This document shows positions 15,301-22,356 of a DNA stretch of 64,000 nt, piece after piece. The DNA lies in assembly GCA_947623455.1 (NCBI GenBank), contig OX392534.1:9434001-9498000 (forward strand), given 5' to 3'. A program made the position numbers and the translations under genes. The DNA is from Mimachlamys varia. Its lineage: Eukaryota; Mollusca; Bivalvia; Pectinida; Pectinidae. The notes beneath the pieces are model-generated. The model ran no database searches. It was not told where the DNA came from and saw only the letters and a list, made by a program, of their open reading frames with translations. Every line of letters starts with the position of its first letter. Positions within the stretch are counted from its first letter, which is position 1.

Positions 15301-18300
15301 GGACACAAATTGCTCATGGTAGACCATCACATGACCTTTGACCTTTGTTTACAGTGCTCTGCGACCTGTGGGCGTGGTCATCAGCAGAGAGAGGTTCTAT
15401 GCGTGGATGAGGAAGAGAATATCCATCCTTCTAATGAATGTCGCGGCAAGAAACCAAGAAACACACGGCGCTGTAAGATGGGCAGGTGTCCTAAGTGGAA
15501 GGCTACAGAGTGGACAAAGGTCAGTATAGGGAGGGCAAAGGTCAGTATAGGGAGGGCAAAGGTCTGTATAGGGAAGGCAAAGGTCCGTATAGGGAGGGCA
15601 AAGGTCAGTATAGGGAGGGCGAAGGTCAGTATAGGATGGATAAAGGTCAGTATAGGGAGGGCAAAGGTCAGTTTAGGATGGATAAAGGTCAGTATAGGGA
15701 GGGCAAAGGTCTGTATAGGGAAGGCAAAGGTCAGTATAGGGAGGGCAAAGTCAGTATAGGGAGGGCGAAGGTCAGTATAGGGAGGACAAAGGTCAGTATA
15801 GGATGGATAAAGGTCAGTATAGGGAGGGCAAATGTCTGTATAGGGAAGGCAAAGGTCAGTATAGGGAGGGCAAAGGTGAGTATAGGATGGATAAAGGTCA
15901 GTATAGGGAGGGCAAAGGTCTGTATAGGGAGGCAAAGGTCAGTATAGGGAGGGCAAAGGTCAGTATAGGATGGATAAAGGTCAGTATAGGGATGGCAAAG
16001 GTCAGTATAGTATGGATAAAGGTCAGTATAGGGAAGGCAAATGTCAGTATAGGGAGGGCAAAGGTCAGTATAGGGAGGGCAAAGGTCAGTATAGGGTGGG
16101 CAAAGGTTAGTATAGGGAGGGCGAAGGTCAGTATAGGATGGATAAAGGTCAGTATAGGGAGGCAAAGGGCAATATAGGGAGGGCAAAGGTTAGTATAGAA
16201 TGGATAAAGGTCAGTTTAGGGTGTACAAAGGTCATTGTAGGGTTATAATTAACAAAGGTCAGTTTAGGATGAACAAAGGTCAGTATATAGTAACAAATTA
16301 AAAAAAAAAAATCTTACACACGTTTATTGAATGAAGTAATATCAAGATAATGTTTTGTTTTCAAACAGTGCTCTGTAACATGTGGAACCGGCATTCGAAC
16401 CCGAGGCCTCAAATGTAAGGCCAGACATCAGCGAACAGTTGACCCAGCTCTGTGTGTAAACAAGAAGAAACCACGACAGAGGGAGGAATGTGTGAGGAAG
16501 CCTTGCTTCGACTTCTCCTGGCTGAAGGAGGATTGGTCCGAGGTAAGTCAATTTATGTCACCTTGGTGAGGGGGCGAGGTGAGATTTAATCAACAGCTAT
16601 ATTAGGGGATGGTCATATATATATATTACCTATATTAGGGGCAAGTAGTTGATGCAAAAATAAAAGGGAGATAACTCTTAACATATTTAACGGGTATTAC
16701 ATGTTTTGAATTATTCTGTTATCTGCAGTGTTCTAAGAAGTGTGGGTTTGGCAGTAAGACACGAACTGTGACCTGTGTTAACTTGGGCGGGGAGGAGGTG
16801 GAAGACTGGAACTGTGGAGGAGAAAAACGACCAAAACCCAAACGTCGGTGTAACGAGTTCCCTTGTCCCTTTATCTGGAACACTTCACCATGGACTGAGG
16901 TAAAATAAACACTACACTAAATCTAATTAACAAACGAGTCCCTTGTCCCTTTATCTGGAACACTTCACCATGGACTGAGGTAAAATAAACACTACACTAA
17001 ATCTAATTAACAAACGAGTCCCTTGTCCCTTTATCTGGAACACTTCACCATGGACTGAGGTAAAATAAACACTACACTAAATCTAATTAACAAACGAGTT
17101 CCCTTGTCCCTTTATCTGGAACACTTCACCATGGACTGAGGTAAAATAAACACTACACTAAATCTAATTAACAAACGAGTTCCCTTGTCCCTTTATCTGG
17201 AACACTTCACCATGGACTGAGGTAAAATATACACTACACTAAATCTAATTAACAAGTCGGTATCTACAAAGAAACGTATCTGTCTGTAATTGTCGTTAGA
17301 TACATAAATTTTGAAATTTTGTGAGATGTGATCTTCATTGAGGTATAAGGCTATATGACTTAGGATAACTTACTGTAGTAAGATGTTATATTGATACTTG
17401 CTACGTTGAGTTGGAAGGCTAATATGTTATATCTGTGTTAACAGTGTAACAGTACGTGTGGGGAAGGTCTACAGGACAGGAAGGTGGTGTGTCAGGCCGT
17501 TACCAAGGAGGGTTGGATCCTTCCAGGAGAGGTTCCCTTTACCTGTCAGTCCACAGAGAAACCTCCAGCGCAACGGTCCTGTAACCTTGGAGAGTGTGGG
17601 GCACGCTACCACTGGGTAGTCGGACCCTGGGGCAAGGTAAGCATAAACATAACATGGGAAAGTGTGGGGCACACTACCACTGGGTAGTCGGGCCCTGGGG
17701 CAAGGTAAGCATAAACATATCAAAGTGTGGGGCACGCTACCACTGGGTAGTCGGACCCTGGGGCAAGGTAATTAAGCATAAACATAACATGGGGAAGTGT
17801 GGGGCACTTTGCCACTGGGTATTCAGACCCTGGGGCAAGGTAAGCATAAACATAACAAGGGAAAGTGTGGGGCACGCTACCACTGGGTAGGCGGACCCTG
17901 GGGCAAGGTAAGCATAAACATAACATTGGAAAGTGTGGGGCACGCTACCACTGGGTAGTCGGACCCTGGGGCGAGGTAAGCATAAACATAACATGGGAAA
18001 GTGTGGGGCACGCTATCACTGGGTAGTCGGACCCTGGGGCGAGGTAAGCATAAACATAACATGGGAAAGTGTGGGGCACGCTACCACTGGGTAGTCGGAC
18101 CCTGGGGCGAGGTAAGCATAAACATAACATGGGAAAGTGTGAGGCACGCTACCACTGGGTAGTCGGGCCCTGGGGCGAGGTAAGCATAAACATAACCTGG
18201 GAAAGTGTGGGGCACGCTACCACTGGGTAGTCGGGCCCTGGGGCAAGGTAAGCATAAACATAACCTGGGAAACTGGGTAGTCGGGCCCTGGGGTAAGGTA

Positions 18301-21300
18301 AGCATAAACATAACATGGGAAAGTGTGGGGCACGCTACCACTGGGTATTCGGACCCTGGGGCAAGGTAAGCATAAACATAACATGGGAAAGTGTGGGGCA
18401 CGCTACCACTGGGTAGTCGGACCCTGGGGCAAGGTAAGCATAAACATAACCTGGGAAAGTGTGGGGCACGCTACCACTGGGTAGTCAGGCCCTGGGGCAA
18501 GGTAAGCATAAGCATAACATGGGAAAGTGTGGGGCATGCTACCACTGGGTAGTCGGACCCTGGGGCAAGGTAAGCATAAACATAACATGGGAAAGTTTGG
18601 GGCACGCTGCCACTGGGTAGTCGGGCCCTAGGGTAAGGTACTCATACTGCAAATGTTGTTGGACATCTTTAAAATCATATTCATCCCAAAACATTTTATG
18701 TTTGATTATGTTTGTGACATCAGGAAGATGTAATTGTGTTTTTAATTGAGGGGATAATCAAGATTAAAGAACTTTTGTAATTAAAATGATTATTTAATCA
18801 AACTGACATATTCCTGATTGACAGTGTTCCTCGCGGTGTGGATGGGGATTACTACGCAGGCAGGTGATTTGTGTGGATGTTCTTGGAAGGAGACGATCCA
18901 AGAAACGCTGTCCCAACTCACTGAAGCCAGACAACAAGGAGGAATGTTACTCTGGACCATGTAAGTCTGCCTCATAAACTTATACTGAAACAAATGCAAC
19001 CAGATTTTATTGGTATCAGGTAAATAAAATAAATTAAAAATGAAATCTTTCATTAAGATTTGTTTATTAACTGTAATATGGTTTTAACATGGCTGGTTAA
19101 GGATTCAGTACTATATATTAGTAGAAGTTATCTCCCTTCATTCTATGACTATTTTAGCCGGAGTTGTCTCCCTTCGTCTATGACTTTATGATATTGTATG
19201 AAAATATTGTATCGTGTCTTTTGTAGGTTATGCAAAGTCCTGTCAGCAGTTGAGGGAGAAAACATCAATACGACATGACGACACATACAGCTTACTTCTC
19301 AAAAATAGGCTCATCAAGGTAAATATAGGCTCAATAAGGTAAATAAAGGCTCATCAAAGTAAATATAGGCCCATCAAAGTAAATATAGGCCCATCAAAGT
19401 AAACATAGGCCCATCAATGTAAATATAGGCCCATCAAAGTAAATATAGGCCCATCAAAGTAAATATAGGCCCATCAAAGTAAATATAGGCCCATCAAAGT
19501 AAATATAAGCTCATCAAAGTAAATATAGGCCCATCAAAGTAAATATAGGCCCATCAAGGTAAATCCATCGTTGTTATCATAGGCTCAATCTTGAGTTATA
19601 TAATTACATTTATTACTGGAGTTTGACAGGTAAAATTCTTCCTGATTATATAAATAAACATGTAAATTGTAGTGCTCAGCACTATAGTTTGTTCACTTCC
19701 CTTTTCAATAACAAAGAGAAGTTCCAAATAAAGTTAATAAAGGTACAAAAACTAAAATTGACATGGTACAAATTGACACAGGTACACTAACAGAAATATG
19801 AATGTTTTATTATATATTCTGTTACAGGTGTACTGTAGGGACATGAGGCAAAAAGAGCCTGCCGAGTATCTCAGCCTGCCTGCTGGGGAGGGGGAGAATT
19901 ACTCTGAGGTGTACGACAAACGGTAAGTCTTAATTACACGTTACCTACTGTATTACTCTACTATATATCTCAGCCTGCCTGCTGGGGAGGGGGAGAATTA
20001 CTCTGAGGTGTACGACAAACGGTAAGTCTTAATTACATGGTACCTACTGTATTACATTGAGATATATCTTAATTTGTTTTTTTGCAACAATTTCTCTACT
20101 ATATGTCTCAAAAATTCTGCCTTCTGCTGTCAAAACTACATGCAGTAATTAAAAAAACCACTTACTCGAACCCGGTTTACTCGAATACCCTTCATAAGTC
20201 AAACAGTTTATTTCATCCCAACCTAGTTTTACCCATAATTCTACCAACCTCGGATTACTCGAATACCATGTATTCTTCAAACTATTGATCAGGTCCCCAC
20301 GAGTTTGAGTAAGTGGGGTTTTACTGTACATCATAAATATTAAACCAACAGTTTTTGGACCTACCCAATGACCGTCCGGGCATTTTAAAAGTTTTGTTTG
20401 TTTTATAACAGATTACGTCGTTCTGGCCATTGCCCATACAACGGAACGCGAACCGATACGTGTACCAAGTGTCGTCGAACTCCGTACAGGGAGGCCGGAA
20501 ACACTTCCTTCACCAAGGTCCGAATCGACCTCACTAACCTCCGCATCATGAGTAAGTATAGCCAATCAGCAGCCTTGTTACATTTTACCTTGTGTTTCCC
20601 ACATATGTGTCAACAATTTTCATATTTAATTCATGTCAAATGTCAAGGTCACTTATAAAAATAAAGTTGAGAGTAAGTGAATGTAGTTCTATTAAGAATA
20701 GAGCAGCCTCTCTCTATTGTCCTATAGTCTATAGCTTCATTATCCCATTACCTGGTATATCAATCAATGACTTTTGGCCTGTATGGGAAATTAATATGCA
20801 CCTTGATCAATGTTTGACTTCAAATATTTATTAGAAAAAATATAAGATAAGATGAAGAGCCCAAAGATGGGCCACAGCGCTAGCGAAAAAGTAGTCCTCG
20901 TGTTTTTATATATTTTTATACCGTCACATAGACATTTAAATTTGAAATTTGTTTGCTGTTAAAATAAGATGTATAAGTAGTTATAATCGTGGTTGCTGAT
21001 CCGAGTTTTTTTATTGGTTGACAGCTACAGACACTACGTTCGCCACTTCTGTAAGTGGTAAAATCATTCCATATGGCACAGCTGGTGACTGTTACAGTTC
21101 ACAGACCCAATGTCCTCAGGTACGGCACTGCTTCAGGTGCTCAGAAGAGTTCGAAATTTAATTACTGCTGAAAACTTCAATTTCTGAATTAAAAAAGCAA
21201 AAAAATGTAGTTTGCAAAAGGATTCACATGATATATAGTGTAAGAAGTTCCATTACAATATGTAAAAAAAAAACATTCGGGATGTAAATTGTATTCATCT

Positions 21301-22343
21301 AAAATGTTGAAATTGGAAAACAAATTTTTTTTTTTTTTTATAAATCTTATGAACAAATGCTACTATATTTATATAAACCAATAAAAAGCTACAAGTTTCT
21401 GACAGAAAGGTAGAAAAATTGCTCAGTGGCAATGTAACATGTAGTTTGTTCAGTTTTACTTCTCTTTTACCTGTTAAACATCTAAGCTAATTTAAACTTT
21501 ATTCTGACCTTACAGGGAAGGTTCAGCATCAACTTGACTGGGACAGGATTTGCTGTCTCCAGAAATACCACCTGGATACTGCATGGCCGTCATTCCTCAA
21601 AAAAGATTCAGATCATGCAGGTGAGTTAGCGACATATTTATGCTTTGTTTATATAGTTGGTTGTTTGTTTGTGTACAATTTACATATTTTTGTTTTTGTA
21701 AATCATGTGCTCATTTTGGTGTGACAACTAACAAATACTTCCTAATTTCATGGTTCACAGCACCATATCTTAATTTTATTGATTCATTACTTGTGTTTTA
21801 CCATTTGGATAATATCATTTACTTTGTTGATAAACATTGTCAGATATTAATTCTATATCTGTTATCACACTTGCATACAGTGTATTGTAGAATGGAGAGG
21901 TGGTTTGTGGTCTGTGTGGAGGCTACTGTGCCGTCTCCTCTCCAGACAATTGTTATTATGTGGATTAACATTGTCAGATATTAATTTTATATCACATTTG
22001 TGTATTGTAGAACGGAGAGGTGGTTCGTGGTCTGTGTGGAGGCTACTGTGCCGTCTCCTCTCCAGACAAATTTTATTATGTGGATTAACATTGTCGGATA
22101 TTAATTTTATAACACCTTTGTGTATTGTAGAACGGAGAGGTGGTTCGTGGTCTGTGTGGAGGCTACTGTGCCGTCTCCTCTCCATACAAAAGTTATTATG
22201 TGGATTAACATTGTTGGATATTAATTTTATATCACCTTTGTGTATTGTAGAACGGAGAGGTGGTTCGTGGTCTGTGTGGAGGCTACTGTGCCGTCTGCTC
22301 TCCAGACCTGTTCACTGGTTTACAGCTCCAGGTTCTCCACTGA
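164..22343 (+). CDS. ADAMTS9/20: ADAMTS metalloprotease with GON domain (ADAMTS9/20 class), 3' part, 17 exons
   Basis: Exons 164-328, 1822-2226, 2485-2652, 2831-3061, 3485-3643, 4068-4244, 15355-15519, 16369-16542, 16729-16899, 17445-17636, 18825-18960, 19227-19318, 19828-19922, 20412-20551, 21025-21119, 21516-21620 and 22251-22343 splice into one frame of 2763 nt. Eleven TSP1 exons start with CS/CN then xxCG and end on the Trp motif of the next repeat, with phase-0 introns. A GON domain of about 200 residues follows to the stop. Among ADAMTS proteases a C-terminal GON domain marks ADAMTS9, ADAMTS20 and GON-1, secreted proteases acting on extracellular matrix proteoglycans such as versican; GON-1 acts in gonad morphogenesis and secretory transport. 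The zinc-protease, disintegrin, Cys-rich and spacer exons are upstream of the window, so catalysis is inferred from family. Which vertebrate paralogue it matches cannot be decided, since molluscs probably have a single pro-orthologue. Confidence 0.92.
329..1600 (+). other. Intron 1 of the window, no further feature recognised
   Basis: AT-rich intronic sequence between TSP1 exons 1 and 2. No exon-like CSxxCG reading or clear repeat is seen apart from the MITE at its end. Confidence 0.6.
1602..1778. mobile_element. MITE-like element copy 1 (CCCCACTTAC termini)
   Basis: The segment starts gtaaagccccacttac and ends gtaagtggggttttactgta, an inverted terminal repeat of about 16-20 bp. A related copy with the same ends lies at 20143-20328. 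There is no coding capacity; it is a probable non-autonomous DNA transposon. Confidence 0.65.
1822..2226 (+). CDS. ADAMTS9/20: ADAMTS exon, TSP1 repeat 2 plus Thr-rich mucin-like linker
   Basis: The acceptor is attttgcag at 1821 and the donor gtaggt at 2227; 135 codons, phase 0. The exon begins CSVSCGHGVSKRR and completes a TSP1 repeat by CYLQGCP. About 70 residues follow that are dominated by Thr with Ser and Pro, and the exon ends SWKIGDWTW. The Thr/Pro tract is a likely heavily O-glycosylated spacer between TSP1 repeats. ACN-type codon repetition (acc, aca, act, acg) suggests it grew by microsatellite-like expansion. It is the longest exon of the gene in the window. Confidence 0.9.
2485..2652 (+). 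CDS. ADAMTS9/20: ADAMTS exon, TSP1 repeat 3
   Basis: The acceptor is tttttacag at 2484 and the donor gtaggc at 2653; 56 codons, phase 0. It starts CSATCGKGTRFR and ends WRSGNWGE. The intron before it is about 260 bp and the one after it 178 bp, so repeats 2 to 5 are tightly packed. Confidence 0.92.
2831..3061 (+). CDS. ADAMTS9/20: ADAMTS exon, TSP1 repeat 4
   Basis: The acceptor is accaacag at 2830 and the donor gtaggt at 3062; 77 codons, phase 0. It starts CSASCGEGTATR. After the last TSP1 Cys (GGDCP) an extra linker of about 20 residues leads to WRVGLWSQ. The AG one codon further in (cagtgcag) would drop two residues and lose the first Cys, so the upstream acceptor is preferred. Confidence 0.88.
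3485..3643 (+). CDS. ADAMTS9/20: ADAMTS exon, TSP1 repeat 5
   Basis: The acceptor is atttcag at 3484 and the donor gtaggt at 3644; 53 codons, phase 0. It starts CSSTCGYGWKRR and ends WNTGMWSQ. The Cys pattern is that of a complete TSP1 repeat. Confidence 0.92.
4068..4244 (+). CDS. ADAMTS9/20: ADAMTS exon, TSP1 repeat 6
   Basis: The acceptor is ttttccag at 4067 and the donor gtaagg at 4245; 59 codons, phase 0. It starts CSVTCGKDGEQSRR and ends WYIAPWSP. The reading stays open past the donor through an Arg/Gln-rich stretch to about 4396, but that stretch is intronic low-complexity DNA. The next TSP1 exon is 11.1 kb away. Confidence 0.9.
4300..4396. repeat. Imperfect hexamer repeat (ggcaac/gccaac), Arg/Gln-coding by chance
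   Basis: Degenerate six-base units give a run of alternating Arg and Gln in one frame. The tract lies just after the donor at 4245, so it is intronic. Confidence 0.75.
4397..6100 (+). other. Intron sequence, nothing recognised
   Basis: First part of the 11.1-kb intron between TSP1 exons 6 and 7. AT-rich, no TSP1-like exon on either strand. Confidence 0.55.
6107..6472. repeat. Degenerate 24-bp tandem repeat (ttccattaaagggattccaa)
   Basis: About fifteen diverged units of roughly 24 bp. Near-multiples of three produce a short open frame on each strand that should not be taken as a gene. Confidence 0.8.
7227..7388. repeat. 81-bp direct duplication
   Basis: Two nearly identical copies start at 7227 and 7308 (tacgattatctaggctgttt), with a single clear difference (gtggctg versus gtgactg). 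A recent tandem duplication within the intron. Confidence 0.9.
7702..8005. repeat. 41-bp minisatellite (gttgctatggtgacagctgt)
   Basis: About seven units of 41 bp, each with gttgctatgg and gttgtgtgtcatggatat. The last unit is shortened and diverged. Confidence 0.9.
8425..9345. repeat. 26-32 bp minisatellite with E-box core (gaagttgatcatgtgacttt)
   Basis: About thirty units built on ttctgtgaagttgatcatgtg, alternating long and short versions so that a two-unit period of about 58 bp appears in the first half. The second half is more uniform with a tagagttc linker. Almost every unit contains CATGTG. Confidence 0.92.
9346..11650 (+). other. Intron sequence, nothing recognised
   Basis: AT-rich intronic DNA. 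Short open frames here lack splice context or similarity to known domains. Confidence 0.55.
11654..11858 (+). mobile_element. tRNA-derived SINE
   Basis: The 5' end has a Pol III A-box-like tggcagagtggttaaag, with a B-box-like gggttacgagt about 45 bp further on. The body runs through ctgaccgtaggt and ccacctccaaaaccggg to gacctggctgttaatagg and an A-rich tail. The copy at 61432-61592 on the other strand shares the body, which establishes a family. Shared conserved tails are typical of molluscan SINEs. Confidence 0.8.
11885..11975. repeat. 21-bp tandem repeat (tgacctgacaaccatcat)
   Basis: About four to five units differing by single bases. Confidence 0.85.
11976..13320 (+). other. Intron sequence, nothing recognised
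   Basis: No exon, RNA gene or repeat could be supported on either strand. Confidence 0.5.
13338..13415. repeat. Short tandem repeat, three units of about 28 bp (cccacctactggtgaggtat)
   Basis: Three adjacent units with aaaacgta linkers. Confidence 0.8.
13528..13995. repeat. Pyrimidine-strand minisatellite (gtctgctggccttgtctgtc)
   Basis: Units of about 50-54 bp combine ctgtctgt runs with gctggccttg and gtactggtc. All three forward frames and one reverse frame stay open because the unit contains no stop in these frames, so Cys/Leu/Val-rich open frames here are artefacts. Confidence 0.9.
14020..15354 (+). other. Intron sequence with one dispersed repeat fragment
   Basis: Bases about 14435-14515 (acccctgaaatttcataatg and onward) match about 25427-25500 downstream of the gene, so they belong to a dispersed family. 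Nothing else is recognised before the acceptor at 15354. Confidence 0.55.
15355..15519 (+). CDS. ADAMTS9/20: ADAMTS exon, TSP1 repeat 7, followed by a donor-bearing 21-bp array
   Basis: The acceptor is tgtttacag at 15354 and the first donor gtcagt at 15520; 55 codons, phase 0. It starts CSATCGRGHQQR and ends WKATEWTK. The last exon bases plus the donor are the start of a 21-bp tandem repeat, so the exon frame stays open through about eleven more units to a stop at 15757-15759. Each unit repeats an AAAG|GTCAGT-like donor, so the true 3' edge could vary by multiples of seven codons. Confidence 0.88.
15506..16290. repeat. 21-bp minisatellite containing a splice donor (aaaggtcagtatagggaggg)
   Basis: About 37 units of mostly 21 bp, with some 20-bp units and variants (ggatggat, gggaaggc, gtctgta). 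The first unit overlaps the 3' end and donor of TSP1 exon 7, so almost every unit carries aaag|gt(c/t)(a/t)gt. The first dozen units keep the exon frame, reading VSIGRAK or close variants, until a 20-bp unit near 15748 shifts it to a stop. Confidence 0.93.
16369..16542 (+). CDS. ADAMTS9/20: ADAMTS exon, TSP1 repeat 8
   Basis: The acceptor is ttcaaacag at 16368 and the donor gtaagt at 16543; 58 codons, phase 0. It starts CSVTCGTGIRTR and ends WLKEDWSE. The intron that follows is only 186 bp. Confidence 0.92.
16729..16899 (+). CDS. ADAMTS9/20: ADAMTS exon, TSP1 repeat 9, 3' end tandemly duplicated
   Basis: The acceptor is atctgcag at 16728 and the donor gtaaaa at 16900; 57 codons, phase 0. It starts CSKKCGFGSKTR and ends WNTSPWTE. 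The last 40-odd exon bases and the donor recur four more times downstream at 80-81 bp spacing. Reading through the first donor meets TAA after two codons, so only the first donor gives an intact protein. Confidence 0.9.
16856..17245. repeat. 80-81 bp tandem repeat spanning exon end and donor, five copies
   Basis: Copies of cccttgtccctttatctgga through caccatggactgag|gtaaaat end at 16899, 16979, 17059, 17140 and 17221. Near identity between copies indicates recent expansion. Only the first copy is attached to a complete exon. Confidence 0.93.
17445..17636 (+). CDS. ADAMTS9/20: ADAMTS exon, TSP1 repeat 10, 3' end amplified about 16 times
   Basis: The acceptor is gttaacag at 17444 and the first donor gtaagc at 17637; 64 codons, phase 0. 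It starts CNSTCGEGLQDRK (Asn replaces the usual Ser) and ends HWVVGPWGK. The last 47 exon bases and donor form the unit of a 68-bp minisatellite running to about 18.64 kb. Read-through enters a TAG in the next unit. Confidence 0.9.
17590..18640. repeat. 68-bp minisatellite spanning exon end and donor, about 16 copies
   Basis: Each unit contains gtgtggggcacgctaccact, then gggtagtcgg, ccctggggcaag and a donor gtaagcat. Donor positions recur at about 17636, 17706, 17767, 17839 and then mostly every 68 bp to 18569, with one short unit near 18290 and a degenerate last unit (aaggtactcat) near 18637. Confidence 0.93.
18825..18960 (+). CDS. ADAMTS9/20: ADAMTS exon, TSP1 repeat 11 (last)
   Basis: The acceptor is gattgacag at 18824 and the donor gtaagt at 18961; 45 codons plus one base, leaving phase 1. 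It starts CSSRCGWGLLRR. The last Cys of the repeat (GPC) is split across the intron, so this exon joins the TSP1 array to the GON domain. Confidence 0.92.
19227..19318 (+). CDS. ADAMTS9/20: ADAMTS exon, start of GON domain
   Basis: The acceptor is ttttgtag at 19226 and the donor gtaaat at 19319. It enters in phase 1 and leaves in phase 0. Translation after the split Cys is YAKSCQQLREK and ends LLLKNRLIK, matching the opening of GON domains (SC..L then YxLL). The final bases and donor have been expanded into a 20-bp array. Confidence 0.9.
19302..19562. repeat. 20-bp minisatellite spanning exon end and donor
   Basis: About thirteen units of taaatataggcccatcaaag derived from the exon end aggctcatcaag|gtaaat. 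Earlier units keep ctcatcaagg; later ones have drifted to cccatcaaagt. Confidence 0.92.
19828..19922 (+). CDS. ADAMTS9/20: ADAMTS exon, GON domain part 2
   Basis: The acceptor is gttacag at 19827 and the donor gtaagt at 19923; 31 codons plus two bases (phase 2). It contains VYCRDM, then EYLSLPAG and NYSEVYDK, which are signature segments of the GON domain. About 55 exon bases and the donor are repeated once more 99 bp downstream without an acceptor. Confidence 0.92.
19867..20047. repeat. 99-bp duplication of exon end, donor and flanking intron
   Basis: The segment from atctcagcctgcctgctggg through cgacaaacg|gtaagtctt recurs 99 bp downstream almost unchanged. The second copy has a donor at 20022 but no acceptor of its own. 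Confidence 0.92.
20143..20328. mobile_element. MITE-like element copy 2 (CCCCACTTAC termini)
   Basis: It has the same terminal inverted repeat as the copy at 1602-1778 and shares the internal segment around tccccacgagtttgagtaag. It sits in the GON intron between 19922 and 20412. Confidence 0.65.
20412..20551 (+). CDS. ADAMTS9/20: ADAMTS exon, GON domain part 3
   Basis: The acceptor is ataacag at 20411 and the donor gtaagt at 20552. The entry phase completes an Arg codon and the exon leaves in phase 1. It encodes GHCPYNGTRTD, then a Cys pair (CTKC) and SFTKVRIDLTNLRIM, all typical of GON domains. Confidence 0.92.
21025..21119 (+). CDS. ADAMTS9/20: ADAMTS exon, GON domain part 4
   Basis: The acceptor is ttgacag at 21024 and the donor gtacgg at 21120. 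Phase 1 entry gives TTDTTFATSVSGK, then PYGTAGDCYS and CPQ, matching the conserved AGDCYS segment of GON domains. A second AG at 21029-21030 would break the frame. Confidence 0.9.
21516..21620 (+). CDS. ADAMTS9/20: ADAMTS exon, GON domain part 5
   Basis: The acceptor is ccttacag at 21515 and the donor gtgagt at 21621; 35 codons, phase 0. It starts GRFSINLTGTGF, the GRFSINL motif of GON domains, and ends KKIQIMQ. Confidence 0.92.
21827..22314. repeat. 120-bp tandem repeat carrying the terminal exon acceptor, four copies
   Basis: Each unit has attaacattgtcagatatta, then a gtgtattgtag acceptor and the first half of the last exon. Spacing is exactly 120 bp. The fourth copy alone continues into the full C terminus. 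Confidence 0.93.
21891..22210 (+). pseudogene. Three upstream partial copies of the last exon (possible alternative terminal exons)
   Basis: Copies begin at 21891, 22011 and 22131, each right after tgtattgtag, at exactly 120-bp spacing from each other and from the real exon at 22251. In the gene frame each encodes NGEVV(C/R)GLCGGYCAVSSPD or a near variant, then diverges to a short ending YYVD and a TAA. All three have Ser where the fourth copy has the second Cys of CxxC. They could serve as alternative last exons giving a C terminus five residues shorter, or be inert duplications; the sequence alone cannot tell. Confidence 0.7.
22251..22343 (+). CDS. ADAMTS9/20: ADAMTS last coding exon (fourth of four tandem copies)
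   Basis: The acceptor is tattgtag at 22250. It encodes NGEVVRGLCGGYCAVCSPD and then LFTGLQLQVLH followed by TGA at 22341. The CGGYCxxC motif and the Leu/Val-rich ending match the C terminus of GON domains. Three upstream copies share the first half but end differently, so this copy is taken as the ancestral terminal exon. The exon continues to 22356, where gtaagt follows. Confidence 0.88.
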   Translation, partial: NGEVVRGLCGGYCAVCSPDLFTGLQLQVLH

Positions 22344-22356
22344 CACCTGTGATATG

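Noticed and set aside
15381..16186. Long open frames on both strands (for example 184 codons on the minus strand)
   Set aside because: Shadow frames of the 21-bp array. Only the forward frame continuous with TSP1 exon 7 has possible meaning.
17469..18588. Series of minus-strand open frames rich in Cys, Leu and Pro
   Set aside because: Antisense of the 68-bp array derived from the exon end.
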